Part shown: positions 1 to 5,177 of the stretch, piece by piece
Position numbering within the stretch: the stretch's first letter is position 1
Layout: every line of letters begins with the position of its first letter
Origin: Bacillota bacterium
GTDB taxonomy: Bacteria > Bacillota > Bacilli > Alicyclobacillales > SLC66
Direction: 5' to 3'
DNA: 5,177 nt
NCBI GenBank assembly: GCA_021799325.1
Contig: JAJZAS010000137.1
Location: 1-5,177 of the forward strand
Position numbers and translations under genes: made by a program
The notes under the pieces: generated by a model
Seen by the model: the letters and a program-made list of their open reading frames with translations, nothing else
Databases searched by the model: none
Told to the model about the DNA's origin: nothing

Positions 1-2066
1 TGACTGGTTTCTACCCCTTCAACGACGATGTTAAGGTGAAGATCCAACGCCATTTGGACGATGGAAGAGAGAATGACAGGAGTGCTAGGATTGATCGTCA
101 AGCTCCTGGTAAATGTCTGATCAATTTTGATCTGGTTGATGGATAGGTCTTTCAGGTATGCAAGTGATGAATATCCTGTGCCAAAATCATCCAGTGAAAT
201 TTGGATCCCCATTTCCTGTAGCATGCTGATTTTTTCAACCGCATGATCCTCCTCATTCAGGAGGACCCGTTCTGTCACTTCAAAAGTCAGACAGCTTGTC
301 CTTACTCCTGTATCCTCGATAATTTGCCTCACGTGATCGACAAAAAAGTGGTCATGAAACTGCACGGGACTGATGTTGATCGAAAGCGGTATATCGATGT
401 GGTTTTGATCAAGCCGTTTAGCGAGTAGGCACACTTCATGAATGATCCAGTAACCAATCGGAATAATCAAGCCCTTGTCTTCTGCTACCGGGATAAACTG
501 AATGGGTGAGATAAATCCCTGATCGATGTGGAGCCAACGGATGAGTGCTTCTGCGCCGACAATGCTGCCGTCAGCTTGGCATTCAGGTTGAAGGTAGAGA
601 TGAAACTCCTGTCTGTCCATCGCATTTAGTATTTCTTCTTCCATATCAAACAACACGTCTTGTTCGACAAGCGCCCAATAGCCTACGGTTTTGTCTTTGA
701 CCATCACGGTGGAAATTTCATGATGCGCACGCCAAACCTCGCCAGTTGGCCGTTTGTTGACAAAGTGCCCCTTCCACCAACCCACTTTTTCAAGCGATTC
801 ATGCATTTCCGGATACTTCATCTGGTTTAAGTGAAGCGTAGACGCAAACATATTGGGTTTTTTCCCTAGCATCTCTGCTTTCGTATAGCCGCTCATCTCT
901 TCAAAGGTCGGATTCACATCAATGATGCGCATCGCCTCGTCAGTTAAGATAAATCCTTTGCTGGAGTGATTCATCAGGTAGCGTAAGCTGTCTGATACCC
1001 AGCGAAGGTGTGTTTCCGCTGAAAAATTGCCAGTTTCGCTCAATTGTTTTTCTGCATCTTGGTACCAGCCAATTTTGTTCTTGCCACTGCGTTTCGCATT
1101 TAATAACGCGGTATCCGCCTTGTTGAAGAGGTCTTCATTCATTCTGCCGCAAGCAACGCCCATGCTGGCCTGTATGACCATCTCCTGATCAGCGTAAAAA
1201 GATTCATTAGAGAAGCTTTCGTGTAACTTTTCGATTTTTGGCAATGCGCTTTCTTTATCTTTAATCCCTGGCCAAACGATGACGAATTCGTCCCCGCCCC
1301 AGCGAAATGCCTTGGCCTCAGTGGGCAAGTTTGTTTTGATTCGATACCCGGCTTCCTGAAGGATCTGATCCCCCATTTGGTGGCCAAATGTGTCATTGGC
1401 AAATTTGAAGTCGTCCAGATCGATTAAAATCATGGCGCCCCACACATCGTCCCCTTCGAGCAGCCAATCGTTAAAGCTCATTCGGTTCATGAGCGTGGTG
1501 AGTGGATCATGACCGCGCTCAAAAACGATGCGAAGTCTCCTGGCGCTTTCCTCCACGTATAAAAACAACGGGATGAAGAGTCCAAGCAAGTCGATTAAAT
1601 CATTGAACTGGTCATATTCTGGATGAAAAATTGGCTTGAACACGACCCATAGTCCAATGCCGATAATTGCCCAGTTCGGGCTTTTTTTCAATAAAAAAAG
1701 TACGATCGCCACGATTTCTACCGCGAATATCATCCAGAACCGACCACTTTGAAGCGTCCACGAATGGACAGTAAAATAAAGGAGAAGTTGCAGAAACAGC
1801 GTGGGAATGCTACTCCAAACGGTTTTGTTGCGACTGAACAGGATGTCCATATAGACAATGGCAATCACGCCGAAAATAAGGATATTTAGCGGATGGAAGA
1901 AAATTTGGATCAGTGTCACCCAAAGGATCGGCACCACTGCGGCAATGATAGACCAAGCCCAATCAGGAACCCATTTGAATTCCTTGATGCGGCGAATACC
2001 TTCGACTGTCTCCCAAAATCCTGTAGTCCCCACGGCTACCCATAAAATAAAAATCAGTTCTATCAT
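1..2066 (-). CDS. Membrane-bound GGDEF-PAS-EAL cyclic-di-GMP synthase/phosphodiesterase, 3' end cut off by window edge
   Basis: This protein probably makes and/or degrades the second messenger cyclic-di-GMP at the cytoplasmic membrane. The frame is open from the ATG at 2066-2064 to the window edge (688 codons). AGGAGG (2077-2072) lies 5 nt upstream of this ATG, so the start is well supported. Residues 1-170 hold about seven hydrophobic segments. A GGDEF domain follows (about 180-340), with DPLTTLMNR, a metal-binding DLDDFK stretch and GGDEF at 257-261. A PAS domain (about 355-475) comes next, then an EAL domain from about 477. The EAL domain shows EAL at 506-508, N564 in SINISP, DDFGTG at 626-631, K647 and EGVE ending at E686. 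These are the known metal and catalytic positions, so phosphodiesterase activity is likely. The RxxD inhibitory site, expected at residues 248-251, reads PTEA instead. The order GGDEF-PAS-EAL is unusual, because PAS normally precedes GGDEF. The gene is divergent from the small membrane protein gene. The ligand of the sensor part is unknown. Confidence 0.95.
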   Translation of the reverse strand, partial: MIELIFILWVAVGTTGFWETVEGIRRIKEFKWVPDWAWSIIAAVVPILWVTLIQIFFHPLNILIFGVIAIVYMDILFSRNKTVWSSIPTLFLQLLLYFTVHSWTLQSGRFWMIFAVEIVAIVLFLLKKSPNWAIIGIGLWVVFKPIFHPEYDQFNDLIDLLGLFIPLFLYVEESARRLRIVFERGHDPLTTLMNRMSFNDWLLEGDDVWGAMILIDLDDFKFANDTFGHQMGDQILQEAGYRIKTNLPTEAKAFRWGGDEFVIVWPGIKDKESALPKIEKLHESFSNESFYADQEMVIQASMGVACGRMNEDLFNKADTALLNAKRSGKNKIGWYQDAEKQLSETGNFSAETHLRWVSDSLRYLMNHSSKGFILTDEAMRIIDVNPTFEEMSGYTKAEMLGKKPNMFASTLHLNQMKYPEMHESLEKVGWWKGHFVNKRPTGEVWRAHHEISTVMVKDKTVGYWALVEQDVLFDMEEEILNAMDRQEFHLYLQPECQADGSIVGAEALIRWLHIDQGFISPIQFIPVAEDKGLIIPIGYWIIHEVCLLAKRLDQNHIDIPLSINISPVQFHDHFFVDHVRQIIEDTGVRTSCLTFEVTERVLLNEEDHAVEKISMLQEMGIQISLDDFGTGYSSLAYLKDLSINQIKIDQTFTRSLTINPSTPVILSSIVQMALDLHLNIVVEGVETS

Positions 2067-2071
2067 TGCAA

Positions 2072-2077
2072 CCTCCT
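2072..2077 (-). promoter_or_regulatory. Shine-Dalgarno site of the GGDEF-PAS-EAL gene
   Basis: The minus strand reads AGGAGG here, five bases before the ATG. It is a full match to the anti-Shine-Dalgarno core and fixes the start of the long minus-strand gene. Confidence 0.85.
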
Positions 2078-2088
2078 GTGATGCCTGC

Positions 2089-2202
2089 TTTAACGCTAAT
2101 ATGATAAAGTAGATCGCTCGAAAAATGTCGTATTTTTTTTCTTTACGCTTATCATACAATATTTATAACTAGTTGAGTTTTAGTTTACGCTAATATACTT
2201 TA
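2089..2202. repeat. Three near-copies of a TTTA(A)CGCT(A/T)AT element in the divergent intergenic region
   Basis: The copies are TTTAACGCTAATAT at 2089-2102, TTTACGCTTATCAT at 2142-2155 and TTTACGCTAATATA at 2184-2197. All are in the same orientation. The ACGCT(A/T)AT cores start at 2093, 2145 and 2187, which is 52 and 42 bp apart, or close to five and four helical turns. This pattern would suit a regulator binding on one face of the DNA between two divergent genes, but that role is inferred. I do not recognise the motif as the box of a known regulator. Part of the similarity may simply reflect AT-rich promoter sequence. Confidence 0.5.
2142..2169 (+). promoter_or_regulatory. Candidate promoter for the small membrane protein and permease genes
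   Basis: TTTACG (2142-2147) and TATAAC (2164-2169) are separated by 16 bp, an acceptable sigma-A-type arrangement. A second, weaker possibility is TTGAGT (2173-2178) with TATACT (2194-2199), but its 15 bp spacing is short. Both candidates overlap the ACGCT(A/T)AT repeats. The call rests only on resemblance to consensus, and one or both could be chance in this AT-rich stretch. Confidence 0.35.
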
Positions 2203-2279
2203 CAACACTCTGAATGATTTGCCTGTCCATGATGCCTGTGATAGGGTTAAGGCAGACTCTTTTCATGGAGGAATGCTAA

Positions 2280-2459
2280 TTGGTGATCACCACGGAGCGA
2301 ATCATCATTGCCGTTGTGGCGGTGGGCGCGCTTTTTTTTATCCAACGAAGAGGCCAGCGCAAGTCGGAGGAGTATTTAAAGAGACTTCAAGAAAAACAGC
2401 ATCGGGAAGCAGAAGCGCAAATGGAAACTATGGAGAATGACAACGAAGACAACGAGTGA
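2280..2459 (+). CDS. Small single-pass membrane protein, 59 residues, TTG start, function unknown
   Basis: I do not recognise a family. Translation from TTG (2280) gives 59 residues and ends at TGA (2457-2459). GGAGG at 2267-2271 lies 8 nt before the TTG, ideal spacing. A GTG one codon later (2283) is the alternative start. Residues 8-21 are a hydrophobic stretch (IIIAVVAVGALFFI), followed by an RRGQRK basic cluster, a Glu/Lys/Gln-rich helix suited to a short coiled coil (about 28-50) and an acidic tail (ENDNEDNE). By the positive-inside rule the charged tail should be cytoplasmic. The permease gene begins 108 bp downstream with no terminator between, so cotranscription is likely. A run of eight T (2332-2339) lies in the membrane segment. 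The case for a real gene rests on the ribosome site and the sensible protein architecture. A longer reading frame overlapping it in another phase lacks both. Confidence 0.7.
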   Translation: MVITTERIIIAVVAVGALFFIQRRGQRKSEEYLKRLQEKQHREAEAQMETMENDNEDNE

Positions 2460-2555
2460 ATAATACGTCTGTTTGACGGCCCTCGCATTCGCATGGGGTA
2501 TTTTGGGGACGAGCCGCATATACTGTGAATGTTCTACCCAGTCCCAGCCTTGAAC

Positions 2556-2560
2556 GGGGG
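2556..2560 (+). promoter_or_regulatory. Ribosome binding site that decides the permease start
   Basis: GGGGG, in the context ACGGGGGC, lies 7 nt upstream of the ATG at 2568. The in-frame ATG at 2529 has no purine-rich Shine-Dalgarno sequence at a suitable distance, so 2568 is preferred. The site is G-rich rather than a textbook GGAGG, so this choice is moderate. Confidence 0.5.
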
Positions 2561-2567
2561 CTTTTCT

Positions 2568-3638
2568 ATGAAATTTCAGGACTCAAAAGATCGAACGATC
2601 TACCTGGCTGCACTGTTTTTCATCGTACTAGCAAGTTTGGAGCTCGTCGGTGAACTACGTGGCCTTTTTTATGATATATGGGTGGTTTTGCGTGCGGTGG
2701 TAATTCCCCTAGTGCTGGCGTTGATCATTTCCTATGTGCTTCGGCCCATTGTGGATTTGCTGGAATCCCGCATGGTTCCAAGAGGAATTGGTGTGGTGAT
2801 TACCTACGTGGCGGTGCTGCTTCTATTTGTCCTAATGGTCATCAACCTGTTGCCTGCCATCATAACTCAGGGTAGTGCCCTCATTCAGCTTCTTCCCAAG
2901 TATCTAGCAGCGATCAACGGAATTCTGGATCACATGACCTTGTTGGCGAAAGTGATGCCTCACGGGATTCGCATCGGACTAGAAAAGGCGATGGGTTCTG
3001 CGGAGGCTGAACTGGTCTCTGGTTTGTCGCATTCAATTAAAGGGGTGCGGGGAATTTTTAACGGCGCATTCATGGCGCTCATCATTCCTTTTTTTGTGTT
3101 TTATTTCATTAAAGATCAGGCGTTTTTTTCAACACTGATCTTGCGTCTTTTTCCTAAAAACAGACAGGCGACAGTGCAAAAAATCCTTACCGGCATCGAT
3201 GAGTCGCTTGGTAAATACGTGCGTGGCCAATTATTTGTCATGTTCGCAGTGGGAATTGTGACGCTTGCTGGCTATCTGGTGATCGGGATGCCTTTTGCCT
3301 TGTTCCTGGCGCTTTTTGTGGCGCTAACCAACGTGATTCCGTATTTGGGCCCCTTCATTGGCGCAACACCTGCACTGATCATGGCGCTTGGCATCTCCAA
3401 CAGCATGCTGGTGAAGGTGCTCATCGTCAATCTGATCGTCCAGCAAATAGAAGGCAATGTGTTATCTCCGTGGATTATGGGCAAATCAATGAAGCTGCAT
3501 CCGATTTTTATCATCCTTGCGGTATTGTTCGCAGGCCAGATCGGCGGCATCATGGGACTGATTTTTGCCGTGCCTGTGCTGGCGGTGGGGAAAGTGATTG
3601 TGGAGCAGATTCAGCAAGTTCGTACTCCCGATGCTTGA
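2568..3638 (+). CDS. AI-2E family transporter (YrrI-like polytopic membrane permease)
   Basis: This is a multi-spanning inner-membrane protein of the AI-2E transporter family (Pfam AI-2E_transport, formerly UPF0118). The name comes from E. coli TqsA, linked to autoinducer-2 export; other members have been reported as Na+/H+ antiporters, so the substrate here is open. With ATG 2568 the product is 356 residues, typical for the family. Hydrophobic segments run through the N-terminal third. A more polar region (about residues 105-165) precedes further helices. The family signature NVIPYLGPFIGATPA starts at residue 255, and a glycine-rich segment GQIGGIMGLIFAVPVLAVG lies near the C-terminus. An upstream in-frame ATG (2529) would add 13 residues that look non-membrane and lack a ribosome site. 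The B. subtilis homologue yrrI also lies just upstream of alaS, which supports orthology. The gene has no terminator of its own: its TGA (3636-3638) lies inside the -35 box of the 5S promoter. Confidence 0.93.
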   Translation: MKFQDSKDRTIYLAALFFIVLASLELVGELRGLFYDIWVVLRAVVIPLVLALIISYVLRPIVDLLESRMVPRGIGVVITYVAVLLLFVLMVINLLPAIITQGSALIQLLPKYLAAINGILDHMTLLAKVMPHGIRIGLEKAMGSAEAELVSGLSHSIKGVRGIFNGAFMALIIPFFVFYFIKDQAFFSTLILRLFPKNRQATVQKILTGIDESLGKYVRGQLFVMFAVGIVTLAGYLVIGMPFALFLALFVALTNVIPYLGPFIGATPALIMALGISNSMLVKVLIVNLIVQQIEGNVLSPWIMGKSMKLHPIFIILAVLFAGQIGGIMGLIFAVPVLAVGKVIVEQIQQVRTPDA

Positions 3639-3663
3639 CAAAGTAAGGATAAGTGCCTATAAT
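3635..3663 (+). promoter_or_regulatory. Perfect consensus sigma-A promoter of the 5S rRNA gene
   Basis: TTGACA (3635-3640) and TATAAT (3658-3663) are both exact consensus hexamers, separated by the optimal 17 bp. Transcription should start around 3670-3671, where a G (3671) is available. That is only a few bases before the mature 5S. The -35 box overlaps the TGA stop of the permease gene. Such a strong promoter suits a stable RNA gene. Confidence 0.9.
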
Positions 3664-3673
3664 CAATTTTGCA

Positions 3674-3791
3674 GTTTGGTGTTAATAGCGGAGGGGACAC
3701 ACCCGTACCCATCCCGAACACGACGGTTAAGCCCTCCAGCGCCGATGGTACTTGGATCGCAGGATCCTGGGAGAGTAGGTCAATGCCAGAC
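3674..3791 (+). rRNA. rrf: 5S ribosomal RNA, complete, stand-alone gene
   Basis: The 118 nt match the Gram-positive 5S pattern: CACACCCGTACCCATCCCGAACACG, GTTAAGCCCTCCAGCGCCGATGGTA and GGGAGAGTAGG-type blocks appear in the expected order. The ends GTTTGGTGTT (3674-3683) and AATGCCAGAC (3782-3791) pair to form helix I. GGAGGG and CCCTCC form helix II, and GGATC with GATCC forms the arm near 3753-3769. Mature ends could differ by one or two bases. No 16S, 23S or tRNA gene flanks it. It has its own promoter and terminator between the permease gene and the alaS leader, so it is an orphan 5S rather than the tail of an rRNA operon, at least in this window. Confidence 0.95.
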
Positions 3792-3818
3792 AAAAGCCCC
3801 TTGTTAAGGGGCTTTTTT
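3792..3818 (+). terminator. Intrinsic terminator of the 5S rRNA gene
   Basis: AAAAGCCCCTT (3792-3802) pairs perfectly with AAGGGGCTTTT (3806-3816) around a GTT loop, and the T run continues to 3818. It begins directly after helix I of the 5S. It is also the first terminator downstream of the permease gene, so read-through transcripts of that gene should end here too. Confidence 0.93.
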
Positions 3819-3839
3819 CATTAATATGCCAGCATACGC

Positions 3840-3868
3840 TTGCCGGGGACGTGCGTTTTTGCTATACT
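3840..3868 (+). promoter_or_regulatory. Probable promoter of the alaS T-box transcript
   Basis: TTGCCG (3840-3845) and TATACT (3863-3868) are separated by 17 bp, a good sigma-A-type match. Transcription would start near 3875, just before the T-box stem I. One doubt: a plausible basal helix of stem I (CTCGCA 3871-3876 with TGTGAG 3984-3989) would begin slightly upstream of that start. Either the start is earlier or this basal helix does not form. Confidence 0.65.
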
Positions 3869-3870
3869 GA

Positions 3871-4108
3871 CTCGCAAATGGTGGCGCGGGAAATGAGTAC
3901 TGCCTAGCCCGTTCCCAGAGAGTGTGCTCCTTTGGCTGCAAGAGTGCATGGACGAAGAAGGCAGGAAGCTAGTCCCAAGACTGTGTGAGCAATCACAACG
4001 GGTACGCCCGTTAACGCGTAAGCAAGTGACGCAGATGGATAAGTACCTGCGTAATAAGGGTGGTACCGCGTGAAGCTCACGTCCCTTAGGGGAGTTGGGG
4101 CTTTTTTT
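3871..4108 (+). ncRNA. T-box leader of alaS, alanine (GCU) specifier, transcriptional attenuator
   Basis: This leader RNA senses uncharged tRNA-Ala and controls whether transcription continues into alaS. In stem I, CTGCC (3900-3904) pairs with GGCAG (3960-3964) above the specifier loop and GGGA (3888-3891) with TCCC (3973-3976) below it. The loop shows the typical AGTA on the 5' side and GAA on the 3' side. The specifier is GCT (3968-3970), an Ala codon, followed by A. The distal part has AGAGAGTG (3917-3924), which in the family contacts the tRNA elbow. Further hairpins are TGTGA-GCAA-TCACA, AACGGG-TACG-CCCGTT and ACGCAG...CTGCGT (stem III). The T-box AAGGGTGGTACCGCG is at 4056-4070, and its TGGT (4061-4064) can pair with the ACCA end of tRNA-Ala. 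The antiterminator pairs AAGGG (4056-4060) with CCCTT (4083-4087) and CGTGA (4069-4073) with TCACG (4077-4081). Confidence 0.96.
4073..4108 (+). terminator. T-box-controlled intrinsic terminator upstream of alaS
   Basis: AAGCTC (4073-4078) pairs with GGGCTT (4098-4103), and TCCC pairs with GGGA inside, followed by seven T (4102-4108). The 5' arm overlaps the antiterminator arms (TCACG 4077-4081 and CCCTT 4083-4087), so the two folds exclude each other. In the family, uncharged tRNA stabilises the antiterminator, while charged tRNA leaves the terminator to form. Confidence 0.88.
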
Positions 4109-4134
4109 ATTTGCCGAAAATGAAGGCTGGAAGG

Positions 4135-5177
4135 ATGGTTGTCGACGTGAGAGCGAGTGAATTACGCCGCAAGTATGTGGAGTTTTTTAAGGAAAAAGGG
4201 CATGATATTATGCCAAGCGCAAGCCTAGTCCCGCAGGACGATGCCTCGCTGCTGTGGATCAACAGTGGTATGGCACCGTTAAAAAAATACTTTGACGGTC
4301 GAGTAGTACCGAACAATCCCCGCATGACCAATAGTCAGAAGTGTATTCGCACGAACGACATTGAAAATGTCGGAAGAACGGCGCGACACCAGACTTTTTT
4401 TGAGATGCTGGGGAATTTTTCGATTGGCGATTACTTCAAAAGAGAATCAATCCATTGGGCATGGGAATTTGTGACCGAGCGCCTTGGCATTGAACCTGAG
4501 CGGTTGTCGGTGACCATCCATCCGGAAGACGACGAGGCATTTCTCATTTGGCATCGTGAAATCGGTTTGCCTGAAGATAAAATATTGCGTCTGGAAGAGA
4601 ATTTTTGGGATATTGGCGAGGGGCCGTGCGGCCCGAACTCGGAAATTTTTTACGACCGAGGAGCGGGGATTGGGTGTGGACGCCCTGAATGCGATGCCAG
4701 TTGCGACTGCGACCGGCACTTGGAAATTTGGAACCTGGTATTCAGTCAGTACAACCATAATCCAGACGGCTCCTATACGCCGCTGCCTAAGAAAAACATC
4801 GATACAGGGATGGGGCTCGAGCGCACGGCGTCTGTCCTACAGGGCGTGGCCACTAATTTTGATACGGATTTGTTTCGCCCCATCATTGACAAGGCAGCAT
4901 CGATTCTCGGCGTCCATTATGGGGAAAAATCGGAACAGGACGTGTCTTTAAAAATTATTGCGGACCATGTGCGGACCGTGGTTTTTGCGATAACAGACGG
5001 TGTGCTTCCTAGCAATGAGGGGCGCGGCTACGTCATTCGGCGACTGCTCCGCCGTGCGGTGAGAAATGGAAAAAAACTCGGGTATAGCAAGCCCTTTTTG
5101 TATACGCTGACCGACATTGTCGGTGAAGTGATGGCAGATTATTATCCGGAAGTATTGAAAAACAGGGCACGAATCGA
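4135..5177 (+). CDS. alaS: Alanyl-tRNA synthetase, N-terminal 347 codons, 3' end cut off by window edge
   Basis: This class II aminoacyl-tRNA synthetase attaches alanine to tRNA-Ala in the cytoplasm. The catalytic domain is clear: PSASLVP and LLWINSGMAPLKKYFDGR near the N-terminus, IRTNDIENVG, motif 2 around HQTFFEMLGNFS (residues 85-96), and motif 3 GMGLER at 225-230. The SNEGRGYVIRRLLRRAVRNG stretch belongs to the tRNA-binding helical region. The family is about 870-880 residues, so roughly 40% is present; the editing domain and its zinc site lie beyond the window. A Cys-rich loop (C181, C186, C190, C192) precedes HLEIWNLVFSQ. ATG 4135 is chosen because GAAGG (4122-4126) lies 8 nt upstream and the N-terminus length matches relatives. 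GTG 4147, with GGAAGG 12 nt upstream, and ATG 4120, with no ribosome site, are in-frame alternatives. Expression is controlled by the alanine T-box directly upstream. Confidence 0.97.
   Translation, partial: MVVDVRASELRRKYVEFFKEKGHDIMPSASLVPQDDASLLWINSGMAPLKKYFDGRVVPNNPRMTNSQKCIRTNDIENVGRTARHQTFFEMLGNFSIGDYFKRESIHWAWEFVTERLGIEPERLSVTIHPEDDEAFLIWHREIGLPEDKILRLEENFWDIGEGPCGPNSEIFYDRGAGIGCGRPECDASCDCDRHLEIWNLVFSQYNHNPDGSYTPLPKKNIDTGMGLERTASVLQGVATNFDTDLFRPIIDKAASILGVHYGEKSEQDVSLKIIADHVRTVVFAITDGVLPSNEGRGYVIRRLLRRAVRNGKKLGYSKPFLYTLTDIVGEVMADYYPEVLKNRARI

Noticed and set aside
243..428. 61-codon plus-strand frame opposite the EAL domain
   Set aside because: It lies entirely antisense to well-conserved EAL codons, with no ribosome site or recognisable protein features.
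1139..1402. 87-codon minus-strand frame over the GGDEF domain
   Set aside because: It is a frame-shifted reading of the same strand. The true frame there encodes the GGDEF motif and continues without interruption.
1680..1701. T-run/A-run palindrome resembling a terminator
   Set aside because: It lies inside the membrane-helix codons of the c-di-GMP gene (Leu-Phe-Leu-Leu-Lys-Lys) and has no G+C-rich stem.
1858..2112. 84-codon plus-strand frame opposite the membrane region of the c-di-GMP gene
   Set aside because: It is antisense to the start of the minus-strand gene and reads through its ribosome site; no independent support.
2219..2440. 73-codon plus-strand reading frame starting at TTG 2219
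   Set aside because: It has no ribosome site and its composition is unlike a real protein. It overlaps the 59-residue membrane protein frame, which has an ideal GGAGG and a sensible architecture.
2471..2524. Possible separate permease promoter (TTGACG at 2473, TATACT at 2519, GGGTAT at 2496)
   Set aside because: No pair of boxes has acceptable spacing for a sigma-A or sigma-B promoter.
2547..2565. AGCC...GGCTTTT hairpin before the permease start, considered as an attenuator
   Set aside because: The stem is only about four pairs with a long loop, and it overlaps the proposed ribosome site; too weak to call.
3272..3553. 93-codon minus-strand frame over the permease gene
   Set aside because: It is antisense to the AI-2E signature region, without a ribosome site or family resemblance.
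3598..3807. Frames on both strands across the 5S gene (3598-3807 plus, 3611-3793 minus)
   Set aside because: They translate the 5S rRNA and its promoter, so they are not protein genes.
4107..4951. Frames overlapping alaS (4107-4331 and 4447-4758 minus, 4556-4951 plus)
   Set aside because: They are shadows of alaS, whose motifs are unbroken in its own frame.

Overview
The window looks like an ordinary chromosomal segment of a Bacillota bacterium of moderate G+C content. Four things point there. An alanine T-box leader precedes alaS. An AI-2E family permease sits just upstream of alaS, as yrrI does in Bacillus subtilis. Ribosome binding sites are strong AGGAGG/GGAGG types. The 5S rRNA is of Gram-positive type. 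An Alicyclobacillus-like relative is a guess from overall flavour only; no species call is possible from this sequence alone.

Region 1 (1-2066, minus strand) is the first 688 codons of a large membrane-bound cyclic-di-GMP enzyme. It has about seven N-terminal membrane helices, then GGDEF, then PAS, then EAL, and its 3' end lies outside the window. Both catalytic domains keep their key residues, but the GGDEF inhibitory site is missing and the PAS domain lies between the two catalytic domains rather than before them.

Region 2 (2067-2279) is an AT-rich divergent intergenic region. It holds candidate promoters and three near-copies of an ACGCT(A/T)AT element at helical-turn-like spacing.

Region 3 (2280-3638, plus strand) holds a 59-residue single-span membrane protein that starts with TTG, followed by a complete AI-2E family permease. 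The two are probably cotranscribed.

Region 4 (3635-3818) is a stand-alone 5S rRNA gene. Its promoter matches consensus perfectly (TTGACA, 17 bp, TATAAT), with the -35 box overlapping the permease stop codon. The gene ends in a strong intrinsic terminator. No 16S, 23S or tRNA gene is present in the window.

Region 5 (3840-5177) is the alaS unit: promoter, T-box leader with a GCU (Ala) specifier, attenuator, and the first 347 codons of alanyl-tRNA synthetase. The leader senses uncharged tRNA-Ala and permits alaS transcription when charging is low.

The window shows no mobile element, CRISPR array or obvious new system. The most unusual points are the orphan 5S gene wedged between yrrI-like and alaS, the domain order of the c-di-GMP protein, the uncharacterised small membrane protein, and the phased repeats in the divergent promoter region.
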